From positions 19,305 to 83,304 of the forward strand of contig DAOQTX010000002.1 in NCBI GenBank assembly GCA_035340715.1: a stretch of 64,000 nt of DNA, read 5' to 3'. Shown in pieces: positions 8,685 through 16,498 of this stretch. Position 1 is the first letter of the stretch. Each line of letters opens with the position of its first letter. A program made the translations under genes and the position numbers. Under the pieces are notes generated by a model. That model saw only the letters and a program-made list of their open reading frames with translations. It was not told where the DNA came from and ran no database searches. This DNA is from DAOQTX01 sp035340715. GTDB lineage: Bacteria > Bacteroidota > Bacteroidia > AKYH767-A > OLB10.

Positions 8685-9539
8685 ATGATCAGAGAAAAAT
8701 TATACAAACCAATTTCAGGCTACCTTATGGTAGTAGTATCAATCGCTTTATTAATCTTTGCAATCTTTTGTTTTGTTCAATCTAATGTATTAGCAGGAAT
8801 TGGATTGGCTGTATTAACCTTGTTCAGTTTGATTGGCTTATTTGTAGTTAATCCAAACGATAGCAAAGTATTGACCCTTTTTGGAACCTACTCTGGAACG
8901 GTTAAACAAAGTGGTTTTCAGTGGGTGAATCCATTTATGATGCGTAAGCACATTTCGCTTCGAGCGCGCAATTTAAATGGTCAATCTTTAAAAGTTAACG
9001 ATATGGTAGGTAATCCTATTGAGATTGCCGCAGTTATTGTTTGGAGGGTTGAAGATACTGCTAAAGCTGCCTTTGAGGTAGATAACTATGTTCAGTACGT
9101 CAATATCCAAAGCGAAGCGGCCGTACGGCATTTAGCAGGTGCATTTCCTTATGATGCTTTTGACGATCAACAAGCAGAAGTAACATTAAGGGCTGGAGCG
9201 GATAAAGTAAATCATATTTTGGAGCAAGAACTGAATGAGCGTTTAGCTCCAGCCGGAATAGTAGTCATCGAGGCACGAATCAGTCACTTGGCATACTCAC
9301 CTGAAATTGCGCAAGCGATGTTGCAGCGTCAACAAGCAACTGCTATTGTATCGGCCAGAATTAAAATTGTGGAAGGTGCAGTTGGGATGGTTGAAATGGC
9401 ACTTGAAAAATTGGCTGATAAAAAAGTTGTTGATCTAGATGAAGAACGAAAAGCAGCAATGGTATCCAATTTATTGGTCGTATTGTGTGGCGATAGAAAT
9501 GCGTCACCGGTTGTAAATGCCGGAACCTTACATCACTAA
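8685..9539 (+). CDS. SPFH/Band 7 domain membrane protein
   Basis: A 284-residue member of the stomatin/prohibitin/flotillin/HflK superfamily. Two hydrophobic segments at about 14-30 and 36-53 anchor it in the inner membrane. The SPFH domain follows (about 58-250), with the NPFMMRKHISLRARN and GNPIEIAAVIVWRVEDTAKAAF segments and the helical AEVTLRAGADKVNHILEQELNERL coiled coil. Family members form membrane microdomains or scaffold proteases. It starts 22 bp after a strong promoter box and is followed after 11 bp by a small ribbon-helix-helix gene, an arrangement I recall from other Bacteroidota and Actinobacteria. Confidence 0.9.
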   Translation: MIREKLYKPISGYLMVVVSIALLIFAIFCFVQSNVLAGIGLAVLTLFSLIGLFVVNPNDSKVLTLFGTYSGTVKQSGFQWVNPFMMRKHISLRARNLNGQSLKVNDMVGNPIEIAAVIVWRVEDTAKAAFEVDNYVQYVNIQSEAAVRHLAGAFPYDAFDDQQAEVTLRAGADKVNHILEQELNERLAPAGIVVIEARISHLAYSPEIAQAMLQRQQATAIVSARIKIVEGAVGMVEMALEKLADKKVVDLDEERKAAMVSNLLVVLCGDRNASPVVNAGTLHH

Positions 9540-9550
9540 GATTGCAAATA

Positions 9551-9715
9551 ATGAGTGCCAAAAAACCATTTGCTTTGCGTATCAGTTCTGAAATTATGAA
9601 GGGTGTTGAGAAATGGGCTGCAGATGACTTTAGAAGTGTTAATGGTCAAATTGAGTATCTATTGCATAAAGCTTTGTTGGAAAGCAAAAGAATTAAAGAG
9701 AAAAAGAAAGAGTAA
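9551..9715 (+). CDS. Small Arc-type ribbon-helix-helix protein
   Basis: A 54-residue ORF: start MSAKKPFALRISSEIMK, end KRIKEKKKE. The beta-strand FALRIS followed by two helices (SEIMKGVEKWAADDF and NGQIEYLLHKALLESKR) matches the Arc/MetJ fold, with strand residues expected to contact DNA. The basic tail may aid DNA binding. It lies 11 bp downstream of the SPFH gene and must be transcribed with it. It could autoregulate the operon at the GATAT repeats, or tie SPFH assembly to DNA. The convergent yjjG-like gene ends 6 bp away, leaving no room for a separate terminator. Confidence 0.8.
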   Translation: MSAKKPFALRISSEIMKGVEKWAADDFRSVNGQIEYLLHKALLESKRIKEKKKE

Positions 9716-9720
9716 GTGAA

Positions 9721-10413
9721 TTAAAGCAAAGACGATAACTCTTCTAGCTTATTTATTTTATAGGTGCTGGGAACTTTTGCTTTTTTATTATCTGGATTAA
9801 ACCAAACAGTGTCCCAACCCGAATTATATGCGCCATTAATATCGGTTTCTTCATTATCGCCAATCATTAAACAACTGCTGAAAATGGAACTGCATTTTTT
9901 TTCAGCGAATTTAAAAATCTGGGGATTCGGTTTTTGGTATCCTACTTCTTCCGATATTATGATATGATTAAAATGATCGATCAACCCTGAACTTATTAGC
10001 TTTATATGTTGAACTTCTTTGAATCCATTGGTAATGATATGAAGTTTGTATTTTTCTTTTAATTGAGAAATTATCTCAAGAGCACCTGGAATGAGTTTTC
10101 CTCTGTAAGGAGATCGCTTAACATATTCATCAGCAAAAAATTGAGCAAGTTCTTTCGTGTTCTTAAAGTTCAGTTCTTTAAATACTTTTCTGAATCGTGT
10201 AATTCGTAACTCTTCTTTCTTAATTCTTCCTTGATGATACGCTTTCCATAATTCTTCATTGGTATGCTGGTAGATGCTAAAAAAGTGGTCAAATGGAGTA
10301 AACTCTTGTAAATGGGTTTCATTATACAATTCCAATAAGGTTTCTTTAGAATTATGATTAAAGTCCCATAAAGTGTGATCGAGATCAAAAAAAATATGAT
10401 CGTATTGGTTCAT
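9721..10413 (-). CDS. YjjG-family noncanonical pyrimidine nucleotidase (HAD)
   Basis: A 230-residue HAD hydrolase. Motif I is FFDLDHTLWDF (nucleophile and acid Asp), motif II is the Thr in HIITNGF, motif III is a Lys in the EEVGYQKPNP segment and motif IV is the acidic GDNEETDINGA. The DLDHTLWDF loop and overall length fit the YjjG group, which dephosphorylates mutagenic or modified pyrimidine nucleotides. The start ATG overlaps the stop of the preceding membrane-protein gene by 4 bp, so it is the last gene of the operon with upp. Sharing that operon with upp supports a pyrimidine-related role. Confidence 0.88.
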   Translation of the reverse strand: MNQYDHIFFDLDHTLWDFNHNSKETLLELYNETHLQEFTPFDHFFSIYQHTNEELWKAYHQGRIKKEELRITRFRKVFKELNFKNTKELAQFFADEYVKRSPYRGKLIPGALEIISQLKEKYKLHIITNGFKEVQHIKLISSGLIDHFNHIIISEEVGYQKPNPQIFKFAEKKCSSIFSSCLMIGDNEETDINGAYNSGWDTVWFNPDNKKAKVPSTYKINKLEELSSLL

Positions 10414-10985
10414 TCAAATAGATTCTCTTGTAAAGATTTCAAAGTAAAAACATCGTATAACTCAAACAACGTTACCATTAGGACCGACCAAAATGTAATA
10501 CTGATCAACATATAAAGAAATATTTTTCTTCGCTTTTCTACCAAACTATTTGCTACCACTGTGCCAATGGGAATGGATAATATTACTGGAGTAATGATTG
10601 CAATACCGGCAAGGCCATACTTTTGCCAAATTTTTACCAAACGTCTATTTCGTTTTGTAAAAACTTTTTTCTCTTCAGCTTTTGTTATGTAAGTGTATGT
10701 TACTTCAATATCGGAATTAGCATCGGTAATGGGTTTGGAAAAGGTATCCTTCTTCTTTCTTAGGCCGAAGCGAATGAATGAAAATATTTTCTTCCAAGCC
10801 ATCAATATGTAAGGCGAGAAAAATGTGAACACAAATACGCCCAACATTCCACCACTAACGCAATATAATATGGTTTCAAAAAATCCGAAATCGTACCTTG
10901 AATCGTAATACGCAAATGCAGGCCCTGCAACAAATTTAACACTGCTCAACAGGATTACCAGTAAGATTTTAACTAATTCGTTCAA
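10410..10985 (-). CDS. Small multidrug-export-like membrane protein
   Basis: A 191-residue protein with a hydrophobic N-terminal half (segments at about 5-22 and 35-60), a charged loop (about 68-115, rich in KKK and EEKK) and a hydrophobic C-terminal half (about 120-180). The segment WQKYGLAGIAIITPVILSIP resembles proteins annotated as putative small multidrug export proteins (PF06695-like), but drug transport has not been shown for that family to my knowledge. The start appears to be TTG (10983-10985), three bases after the upp stop; no ATG or GTG is available upstream in frame. Its stop overlaps the nucleotidase start. Confidence 0.65.
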   Translation of the reverse strand: MNELVKILLVILLSSVKFVAGPAFAYYDSRYDFGFFETILYCVSGGMLGVFVFTFFSPYILMAWKKIFSFIRFGLRKKKDTFSKPITDANSDIEVTYTYITKAEEKKVFTKRNRRLVKIWQKYGLAGIAIITPVILSIPIGTVVANSLVEKRRKIFLYMLISITFWSVLMVTLFELYDVFTLKSLQENLFE

Positions 10986-10988
10986 TGC

Positions 10989-11642
10989 TTACACTTTTGT
11001 TCCATAAGCTAAATCACCTGCATCTCCCAACCCGGGAACGATATAGGATTTAACTGTCAGTTCTTCATCAACTGCGGCTGTCCATATATGTGTGCCAAAT
11101 GGAAGATGAGCTTTTACGTATTCTATTCCTTGTTTGCTTGAGATGGCAGAAACAAAATGTACTTGCGATGGTTTGCCTTTTTCTAAAAGCGCATTAAAAG
11201 CAACTACAGCAGAAGATCCGGTTGCCAACATAGGATCACTAATAATTACGATTCGATTGTCGAGTGAAGGTGCAGAGAGGTACTCGAATTTTATTTCGAA
11301 TGAACCATCTTTGTGATGATGTCGATAAGCCGAAACAAATGCATTGTCCGCACGGTCGAAATAATTTAAAAGACCTTGATGGAGAGGAATGCCCGCTCTT
11401 AAAATAGTAGCTAAAACCGGCTGTTGATCAGGATAATTTATCTTCGCAATGCCCAGTGGAGTAGTAGTCTCAATTGTTTCATAACTCAATTGCTTACTCA
11501 GTTCATATGCAATGACTTCACCAATTCGTTCTAAATTCCTTCTAAAGCGCATACGGTCGTTTTGAATTTTTACATCTCTTATCTCACCAAGAAAAACATT
11601 TAGAATAGAATTGTCTGTGTTGAGTATGTGTAGTGTTGACAT
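10989..11642 (-). CDS. upp: Uracil phosphoribosyltransferase
   Basis: Salvages uracil with PRPP to form UMP. The 217-residue protein has the PRPP-binding loop in IISDPMLATGSSAV. It also has the uracil-specific C-terminal GLGDAGDLAYGTK, which contacts the base. The ATILRAGIPLHQGL segment is characteristic of UPRTases. ATG at 11640-11642 follows the SDR stop after 3 bp, so it belongs to the same transcript as the upstream glycan genes. It is cytoplasmic. The pairing with a YjjG-like nucleotidase downstream is consistent with a pyrimidine salvage and clean-up tail on this operon. Confidence 0.95.
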   Translation of the reverse strand: MSTLHILNTDNSILNVFLGEIRDVKIQNDRMRFRRNLERIGEVIAYELSKQLSYETIETTTPLGIAKINYPDQQPVLATILRAGIPLHQGLLNYFDRADNAFVSAYRHHHKDGSFEIKFEYLSAPSLDNRIVIISDPMLATGSSAVVAFNALLEKGKPSQVHFVSAISSKQGIEYVKAHLPFGTHIWTAAVDEELTVKSYIVPGLGDAGDLAYGTKV

Positions 11643-11645
11643 ATA

Positions 11646-12359
11646 TTAGTATAAACCTCCGTTAATATGAATATTTTGACCTGTAATGTAATTTGATTGT
11701 TCTTGTAAAAGATACAGTAAACAATTGATAATGTTTAACGGATCACCTAATATTTTTTTTGGAATTTTATTGATGATCTCATTTGTTTGCTCTGAATTGA
11801 GTTCGCTAATCATACCCGTGTTAAAGTAACCGGGTGATATTTGATTAACAGTGATATTGGTTTTGGCCGTTTCTAATGCCAGAGATTTGGTTAAACCCCA
11901 TAAACCTGATTTCGATGCTGCATACGCAGAGGCCCCAGCTACTCCGGTACTTGCTACTATACTTGAAATATTTATTATTCTACCAAACTGGTTTTGCTTC
12001 ATTATTGGAATTACATACTTTGAACATAAAAGTGGAGCTGTTAAATTTACCGCCAAAGTATCGTTCCATCTTTGCAGATCAATCTTCCAACTAATGGCAT
12101 TGTAGTTCACTCCTGCATTATTTATCAATACATCAATTTTACCGTGTTGTTGTATCGCATCATTAATTCCCTTTTGAATTTGATCTTCATCTCTTAAATC
12201 AACTTTATGCAAACTAATGCTTTGATCAGTTAATAGAGTAGGTGAGGGCTCATTCTGTAAATAGAATAGTGCAAGTGAATAGCCTGCCTTTGCTAATCCT
12301 TGAGCTAGAGCTGTTCCCAATCCTCCTGATGAACCTGTGATGAGTGCGACCTTTTTCAT
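11646..12359 (-). CDS. Short-chain dehydrogenase/reductase, FabG-like
   Basis: A 237-residue Rossmann oxidoreductase. The cofactor loop is T-G-S-S-G-G-L-G (residues 8-15). NNAG lies at about 79-82, the catalytic Ser is in the NISSIV stretch, and Tyr/Lys are in SAYAASKSG. The INGGLY end is usual for the family. It could be a 3-oxoacyl-ACP reductase, but its place as the fifth of the glycan genes in a chain of overlapping genes suggests it reduces a sugar or acyl group used in polysaccharide modification. ATG overlaps the stop of the FemAB-like gene by 4 bp. Sequence alone cannot separate these options. Confidence 0.85.
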   Translation of the reverse strand: MKKVALITGSSGGLGTALAQGLAKAGYSLALFYLQNEPSPTLLTDQSISLHKVDLRDEDQIQKGINDAIQQHGKIDVLINNAGVNYNAISWKIDLQRWNDTLAVNLTAPLLCSKYVIPIMKQNQFGRIINISSIVASTGVAGASAYAASKSGLWGLTKSLALETAKTNITVNQISPGYFNTGMISELNSEQTNEIINKIPKKILGDPLNIINCLLYLLQEQSNYITGQNIHINGGLY

Positions 12360-13252
12360 TTTGTTATACCTAATATGCTTTTGATCGATTTGTTTTGCAA
12401 GCGTAAATATACAAAGTCATCTGCTCCAAACCCCTTAAAAAATTGTGCAACACCTTTTACTGAGGATCCCCCAAAATCAAAACAGTCATATTTGTCTTTG
12501 TAATATTGTATGGCATCATACATGAGCAGATGCATTGATCCGCTTTTCTTGCCTTGATCACTGCTGCCTCCTTTTAAATACGTCACACATTTACCTGATA
12601 TAATAAAACAAGCAGCGGCACAAACATTTCCTTCCAAGTCCACCACTTCCCAAAATTCAGCTTTTTGTTTTTGTTGGAGTTGTTTCATTAAATTCTCAAG
12701 AACATTTAAGTGATCACTCTGCAATTCTTTTATTTGATTAAAAGCTGAGCTTTTGAATAAATTCATCACTGATTCTAGTGATCCATTGATCGTTCTATGT
12801 GACAAGCGTTTTGATTTCTTTATGTTGCGAACATGGTTTTCAGAAAATGTACTTATCAAATCTATTGATCTATCTTTAAAGGAAATGGCTTGATAATGAC
12901 GTTCACTGATTTTTGTGTTAATCGGTATTTCAATGGGCCTTTGCTCCACTTGGATGTCAAAGGTTCTATACGTTTTAAAAAGAGTAGTATAGAATGGATT
13001 GGGATCTATATCTTCTTTGCTGTGGATGGAAATATACCTGCTGAAAATAGGTTGGCTTAAGTAACTATATCCAAATTTGCTCTGTTCAGGCACGGGCATC
13101 ACTGCTTTATAATCTCCATGTATCAGGCCCTTCCAATTGGTATTTAAAGAGTCTAGGTAAATGCTCTCAGAAAAGATAGATGCATTTTTTGATTCTAAAA
13201 TACATTGATCCCACCTTGAACGGTTTATATTCTCATTATGAATCAGATTCAT
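12356..13252 (-). CDS. FemAB/GNAT-like acyltransferase (Acetyltransf_6 type)
   Basis: A 298-residue protein. The N-terminal part includes NASIFSESIYLDSL, and the C-terminal half carries GGSSDQGKKSGSMHLLMYDA and the FDFGGSSVKGVAQFFKGFGA signature of BioF2/FemAB-like (Acetyltransf_6) transferases. Such enzymes transfer acetyl, fatty-acyl or aminoacyl groups to amino sugars or peptides. It lies directly after a NodB-fold deacetylase gene with a 4-bp overlap, which suggests that it re-acylates an amine exposed by deacetylation; that is inference. It is cytoplasmic, with no signal peptide. The donor group is unknown. Confidence 0.75.
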   Translation of the reverse strand: MNLIHNENINRSRWDQCILESKNASIFSESIYLDSLNTNWKGLIHGDYKAVMPVPEQSKFGYSYLSQPIFSRYISIHSKEDIDPNPFYTTLFKTYRTFDIQVEQRPIEIPINTKISERHYQAISFKDRSIDLISTFSENHVRNIKKSKRLSHRTINGSLESVMNLFKSSAFNQIKELQSDHLNVLENLMKQLQQKQKAEFWEVVDLEGNVCAAACFIISGKCVTYLKGGSSDQGKKSGSMHLLMYDAIQYYKDKYDCFDFGGSSVKGVAQFFKGFGADDFVYLRLQNKSIKSILGITK

Positions 13253-14241
13253 ACATTACTTTTTAAAAAATACTCATAGTTAACAAACTCATGTTTGTCG
13301 CAATTATTTTTGATGAAAGTATGCAATCGATTAAACGAATACTCACTCATAGCTTTAGGATGTGAGAGGACCACCATACAATCCTTTCCATCTTTTAAGA
13401 TTTGCTTTTGACTTTTATTTAAAAGTCTTGCGTTATATCCATCCACACTAATATATTGTCTGGTTCTTTGAGTTAATATTCTCTGTCTAAATCCCTTTTC
13501 CATTATGGGCAATCCATCTCCTATGGGTTTGTGTAAGCGTGGATTCAATCTTCCCAACACATATAATATCCAATAAAAAGTAGGGTTTACCATTCTACTC
13601 GAAACTGGAATCTCCAAGAAGGATCCATTGTGATCTTCCTCAGCCGGATTGTCTTCAAAACGATATTGACATTTATCGGGTGCCGATCTAAAATCATATT
13701 CGTAATGCTCACTGCTTTTATATTCATTCACAATCACAGATGAATCTATTCGAATATTAAGATCAATAAGAGCTTGCTTAAAATAGGAGAACGGTTGAAT
13801 ACACCATCCACCGGCTCTGAAAGCTGATCCTAACTTGATATTATGTTTTTGAATGGAATGAGCATATTTAAGTATTATTTGCTTCGCTTCTGCTTTATTG
13901 AAATCGGATAATTTGTAACGATGCGTGTTAAAGATCCATTTCGTTTCCTCCAAAACTGCATCTTCCCAATGCGGATGAACATGCAAATACACTGAACTTT
14001 CGGATTCATTGATTGAGATTAAATGACTTAATAATTTTTGATGCTGTTCTTTTGCATAAATATTGTTTTCTTTCTGCTCTTCAAGTTTACTGATCAATCC
14101 TGCATCAAAAAAGAAATTAAATGGAATAGAAAACTCCTTGCTTATTTTTAGCAAGCGTTCACCAGGTTGTATGATGCATTTTTCTACGCTCCCGCTTTGT
14201 CCAAAGTATAATTCATGATCAAATGTGAGAAGGATCTTCAT
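13249..14241 (-). CDS. NodB-fold polysaccharide deacetylase-like protein
   Basis: A 330-residue protein beginning MKILLTFDHELYFG, which puts the first catalytic/metal Asp-His in the TFDHE strand as in WalW-like deacetylases. Later conserved-looking pieces are YLHVHPHWEDA (metal His pair) and SAFRAGGWC (the Arg-rich motif 3). A Leu/His-containing end, VVLSHPKAMSEY, supplies the last motif. No signal peptide is seen, so it probably acts in the cytoplasm on a nucleotide- or lipid-linked sugar. It is flanked by an AAC(3)-type transferase and a FemAB-like transferase, each with a 4-bp overlap. Confidence 0.78.
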   Translation of the reverse strand: MKILLTFDHELYFGQSGSVEKCIIQPGERLLKISKEFSIPFNFFFDAGLISKLEEQKENNIYAKEQHQKLLSHLISINESESSVYLHVHPHWEDAVLEETKWIFNTHRYKLSDFNKAEAKQIILKYAHSIQKHNIKLGSAFRAGGWCIQPFSYFKQALIDLNIRIDSSVIVNEYKSSEHYEYDFRSAPDKCQYRFEDNPAEEDHNGSFLEIPVSSRMVNPTFYWILYVLGRLNPRLHKPIGDGLPIMEKGFRQRILTQRTRQYISVDGYNARLLNKSQKQILKDGKDCMVVLSHPKAMSEYSFNRLHTFIKNNCDKHEFVNYEYFLKSNV

Positions 14242-15170
14242 GCTTGCGAGTCTATTCCTAATGGATGATACATGGTTACTTTATTAGCCAAATAAGCATC
14301 GACCATGACTTGATGTAGCTTGTATGCATCAAGTACAATACATTTTGCTTTTCCAATTTGAATTTCTTTCAAAACGTTTTCTTTTATAAAAATTGGCTTC
14401 AATGCATCGCAATCTCTGGTTGAAGAAACTGTTGGATCATGCACTTTTGTTTTCATGATATGTGCATTACCATTATCATCAATCATTTTAACTTCGTATG
14501 TTGTATTAAGATAGACTGGAAGATTGAATTCTTTTATGTCCTCTAACGTATGCAAATTGGTTAAACTTTGATTCATAGTTACTCCAATGAGTAAAATCTT
14601 TCCATTTTGATTACAAAGTTTTCTGAAGGGACTATTTTCAGAAAATGGTGTTAATTCTCCAAAATGTGAGTTGGTTAAATGATCCGCCAAGGGACCTCTT
14701 GCACAGACGGGATGTGTAGGATGAAAGCTTCTTTTTACTCCAGGCATTTTTCTGAATATCTCAGTAACCATACCCATTTGCGAAGGTGTATTCAATTGAT
14801 CAAATGTAAAGTTTCCCTTTTGAATGGTTGTAGCAGCATCTTCTCGTATAGGGAAGGAGGGCATGGCTAAGGTTCCATTTGTCCCTATGCAATGTAACAA
14901 GGCTTCGATTAGAGTGTTTGCACCATTTTCAATTTTACCAATTTTTCTCAGCGAGCTATGAACCATAAGCAAATCATCATTTGTGATTCCGGCTTCTATT
15001 AAATCTTGAATAAGATCTTCTTTGCTTAAGACTGATTCGGTTGAAAGGTAATTTCGGAAAATATTACGTGATTTACGCTTAGCAGATCTCAGAAATGAAA
15101 AAACTGATGGGAATGACTTTCTGAATTTTCCATGCAGAAGCATAAAGTATTTATTTTCATACAAGCTCAT
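14238..15170 (-). CDS. AAC(3)-family N-acetyltransferase, likely sugar-modifying
   Basis: A 310-residue protein with the antibiotic-NAT fold: DLLMVHSSLRKIG, GTLAMPSFP, then HPTHPVCARGPLADHL, which supplies the conserved His region, and GKILLIGVTMNQSLTNLH. It has a ~45-residue basic N-terminal extension. Family members acetylate the 3-amino group of 2-deoxystreptamine drugs. In Bacteroidota, relatives in sugar clusters are thought to acylate amino sugars instead. The setting between two deacetylase genes, with 4-bp overlaps at both ends, makes glycan modification the likelier role. I would not call it a resistance gene. Confidence 0.8.
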   Translation of the reverse strand: MSLYENKYFMLLHGKFRKSFPSVFSFLRSAKRKSRNIFRNYLSTESVLSKEDLIQDLIEAGITNDDLLMVHSSLRKIGKIENGANTLIEALLHCIGTNGTLAMPSFPIREDAATTIQKGNFTFDQLNTPSQMGMVTEIFRKMPGVKRSFHPTHPVCARGPLADHLTNSHFGELTPFSENSPFRKLCNQNGKILLIGVTMNQSLTNLHTLEDIKEFNLPVYLNTTYEVKMIDDNGNAHIMKTKVHDPTVSSTRDCDALKPIFIKENVLKEIQIGKAKCIVLDAYKLHQVMVDAYLANKVTMYHPLGIDSQA

Positions 15171-16480
15171 TTTGTTGCGTACTCAACCATTTGTTCATAA
15201 ACGGTACTCCATCCTTTCCAATCTCTTCTTTCACTAAGTGATTCATTATGCCATAAACTGATAAAAGTTCCATTTACTTTTTTTACCTGATCAATCATGG
15301 GTATGATATGTGATAAAGCTTGATCAGGTTCAATTTTCATATAATATTTTAATGTAGCATCCATTACGCCAAAAGGATGTACTCTTAAATTGGTTTCTTT
15401 TTCTTGGTCAATGTCGTAAAACAAAAAAGAAGAGCAAGTTCCTGCTCTGAACCCCACTTCATTAGCATAGCCCATGCTATAATCATCTGTTATATCGTGT
15501 TCAATCAATTTACGATAGGTTTCAGGCAAACGTATTTTTAAGAAATGTTGTCTACTTTGATAAATATCTCTACGTAGGATTTTTGATAGATGATTGATTT
15601 CTTTCTTAAGTCGATCGGGTTCTTTGTTTGATCCGTATGATGGATGAATGCCTACATCGGCATAGTCGGCAAGTGATTTAATCAGCGATTGAAACTTTCT
15701 GTTTTCAATAGGAACGTTCTTATCGTTTTCGCCATATTTACCTAACAAGATAAAGTACAAGACTTTTAAATTGTACTTTTTCATGATATCCAATTGATAA
15801 TCATACGTATCATATGGGTCCTGTGTTTTTCCGCTGATAACACTAAGCCTTTCTTTAATATCGGCCAGATCAAATTTTAGAAGTGATCTCAAAAAAGCAC
15901 CGCCTGTACGCATAAAACCTTTTTCAAGAAAAGCATACGCATTGTCGATATCCAAGCTGGAGATGTACTTGTAGTTTCTTTTCTTATAAGGCAGGTTTGG
16001 ATATTTTTGAAGAATCATTTTCTGAAACTTCATAGCATAAAGATCGACCAGAGGCAGATGTAAAAAATTATGTGTATGAGCGAATGAGTTTTGTGCAATG
16101 TATCGGTCGTGTTGATCTCTTACGTGCGGAAGATATTCTTCGTACCGACTCACCATGAAAAACGTAGCTGCAAATACATCAAAAGGGATATCGTACTTAG
16201 GGTGAGTTGCAAAAAAGGCAGGTAAATTGTCCCAATAGAATATGTTTAAATCCTGATCTTCTATTCCTTTTTTGAACAACAGGTTTTCTGAATAAACGAA
16301 AAACTCATTGTCAAGTAATTTATCAGAGTAATTTATTTTCGGTCCATCGTAAGACCTGAATTCATGCGCTTTAAGTGTAAATCGAAACTCAAATCCACAT
16401 AGTTCTTTTAAGAAAAAGTTCAGTGTGTACTGTAATCGACTTGATTCTTTGTGTGAGTAAACCAATATATAGGCGCTCAT
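15167..16480 (-). CDS. DUF7033/polysaccharide deacetylase-like protein
   Basis: A 437-residue protein. The N-terminal ~130 residues are of the DUF7033 kind seen next to deacetylase domains in Bacteroidota. The C-terminal part contains the NodB-like strand SSLDIDNAY (catalytic Asp pair), then the metal-site-like YADVGIHPSYGSN and the end segment FISLWHNESLS with a terminal His. The middle includes LPLVDLYAMKF. No signal peptide is present. It starts 18 bp after wecB and its stop overlaps the AAC(3)-type gene, so it acts in the same pathway. The substrate is presumably a ManNAc- or GlcNAc-derived intermediate, which is inference. Confidence 0.72.
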   Translation of the reverse strand: MSAYILVYSHKESSRLQYTLNFFLKELCGFEFRFTLKAHEFRSYDGPKINYSDKLLDNEFFVYSENLLFKKGIEDQDLNIFYWDNLPAFFATHPKYDIPFDVFAATFFMVSRYEEYLPHVRDQHDRYIAQNSFAHTHNFLHLPLVDLYAMKFQKMILQKYPNLPYKKRNYKYISSLDIDNAYAFLEKGFMRTGGAFLRSLLKFDLADIKERLSVISGKTQDPYDTYDYQLDIMKKYNLKVLYFILLGKYGENDKNVPIENRKFQSLIKSLADYADVGIHPSYGSNKEPDRLKKEINHLSKILRRDIYQSRQHFLKIRLPETYRKLIEHDITDDYSMGYANEVGFRAGTCSSFLFYDIDQEKETNLRVHPFGVMDATLKYYMKIEPDQALSHIIPMIDQVKKVNGTFISLWHNESLSERRDWKGWSTVYEQMVEYATK

Positions 16481-16498
16481 ATTCTATATGTTAAACTC

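Noticed and set aside
14238..15170. Aminoglycoside resistance gene
   Set aside because: The protein is AAC(3)-like, but it is embedded with 4-bp overlaps among sugar-modifying genes and has no mobile element nearby. A glycan role is more economical.
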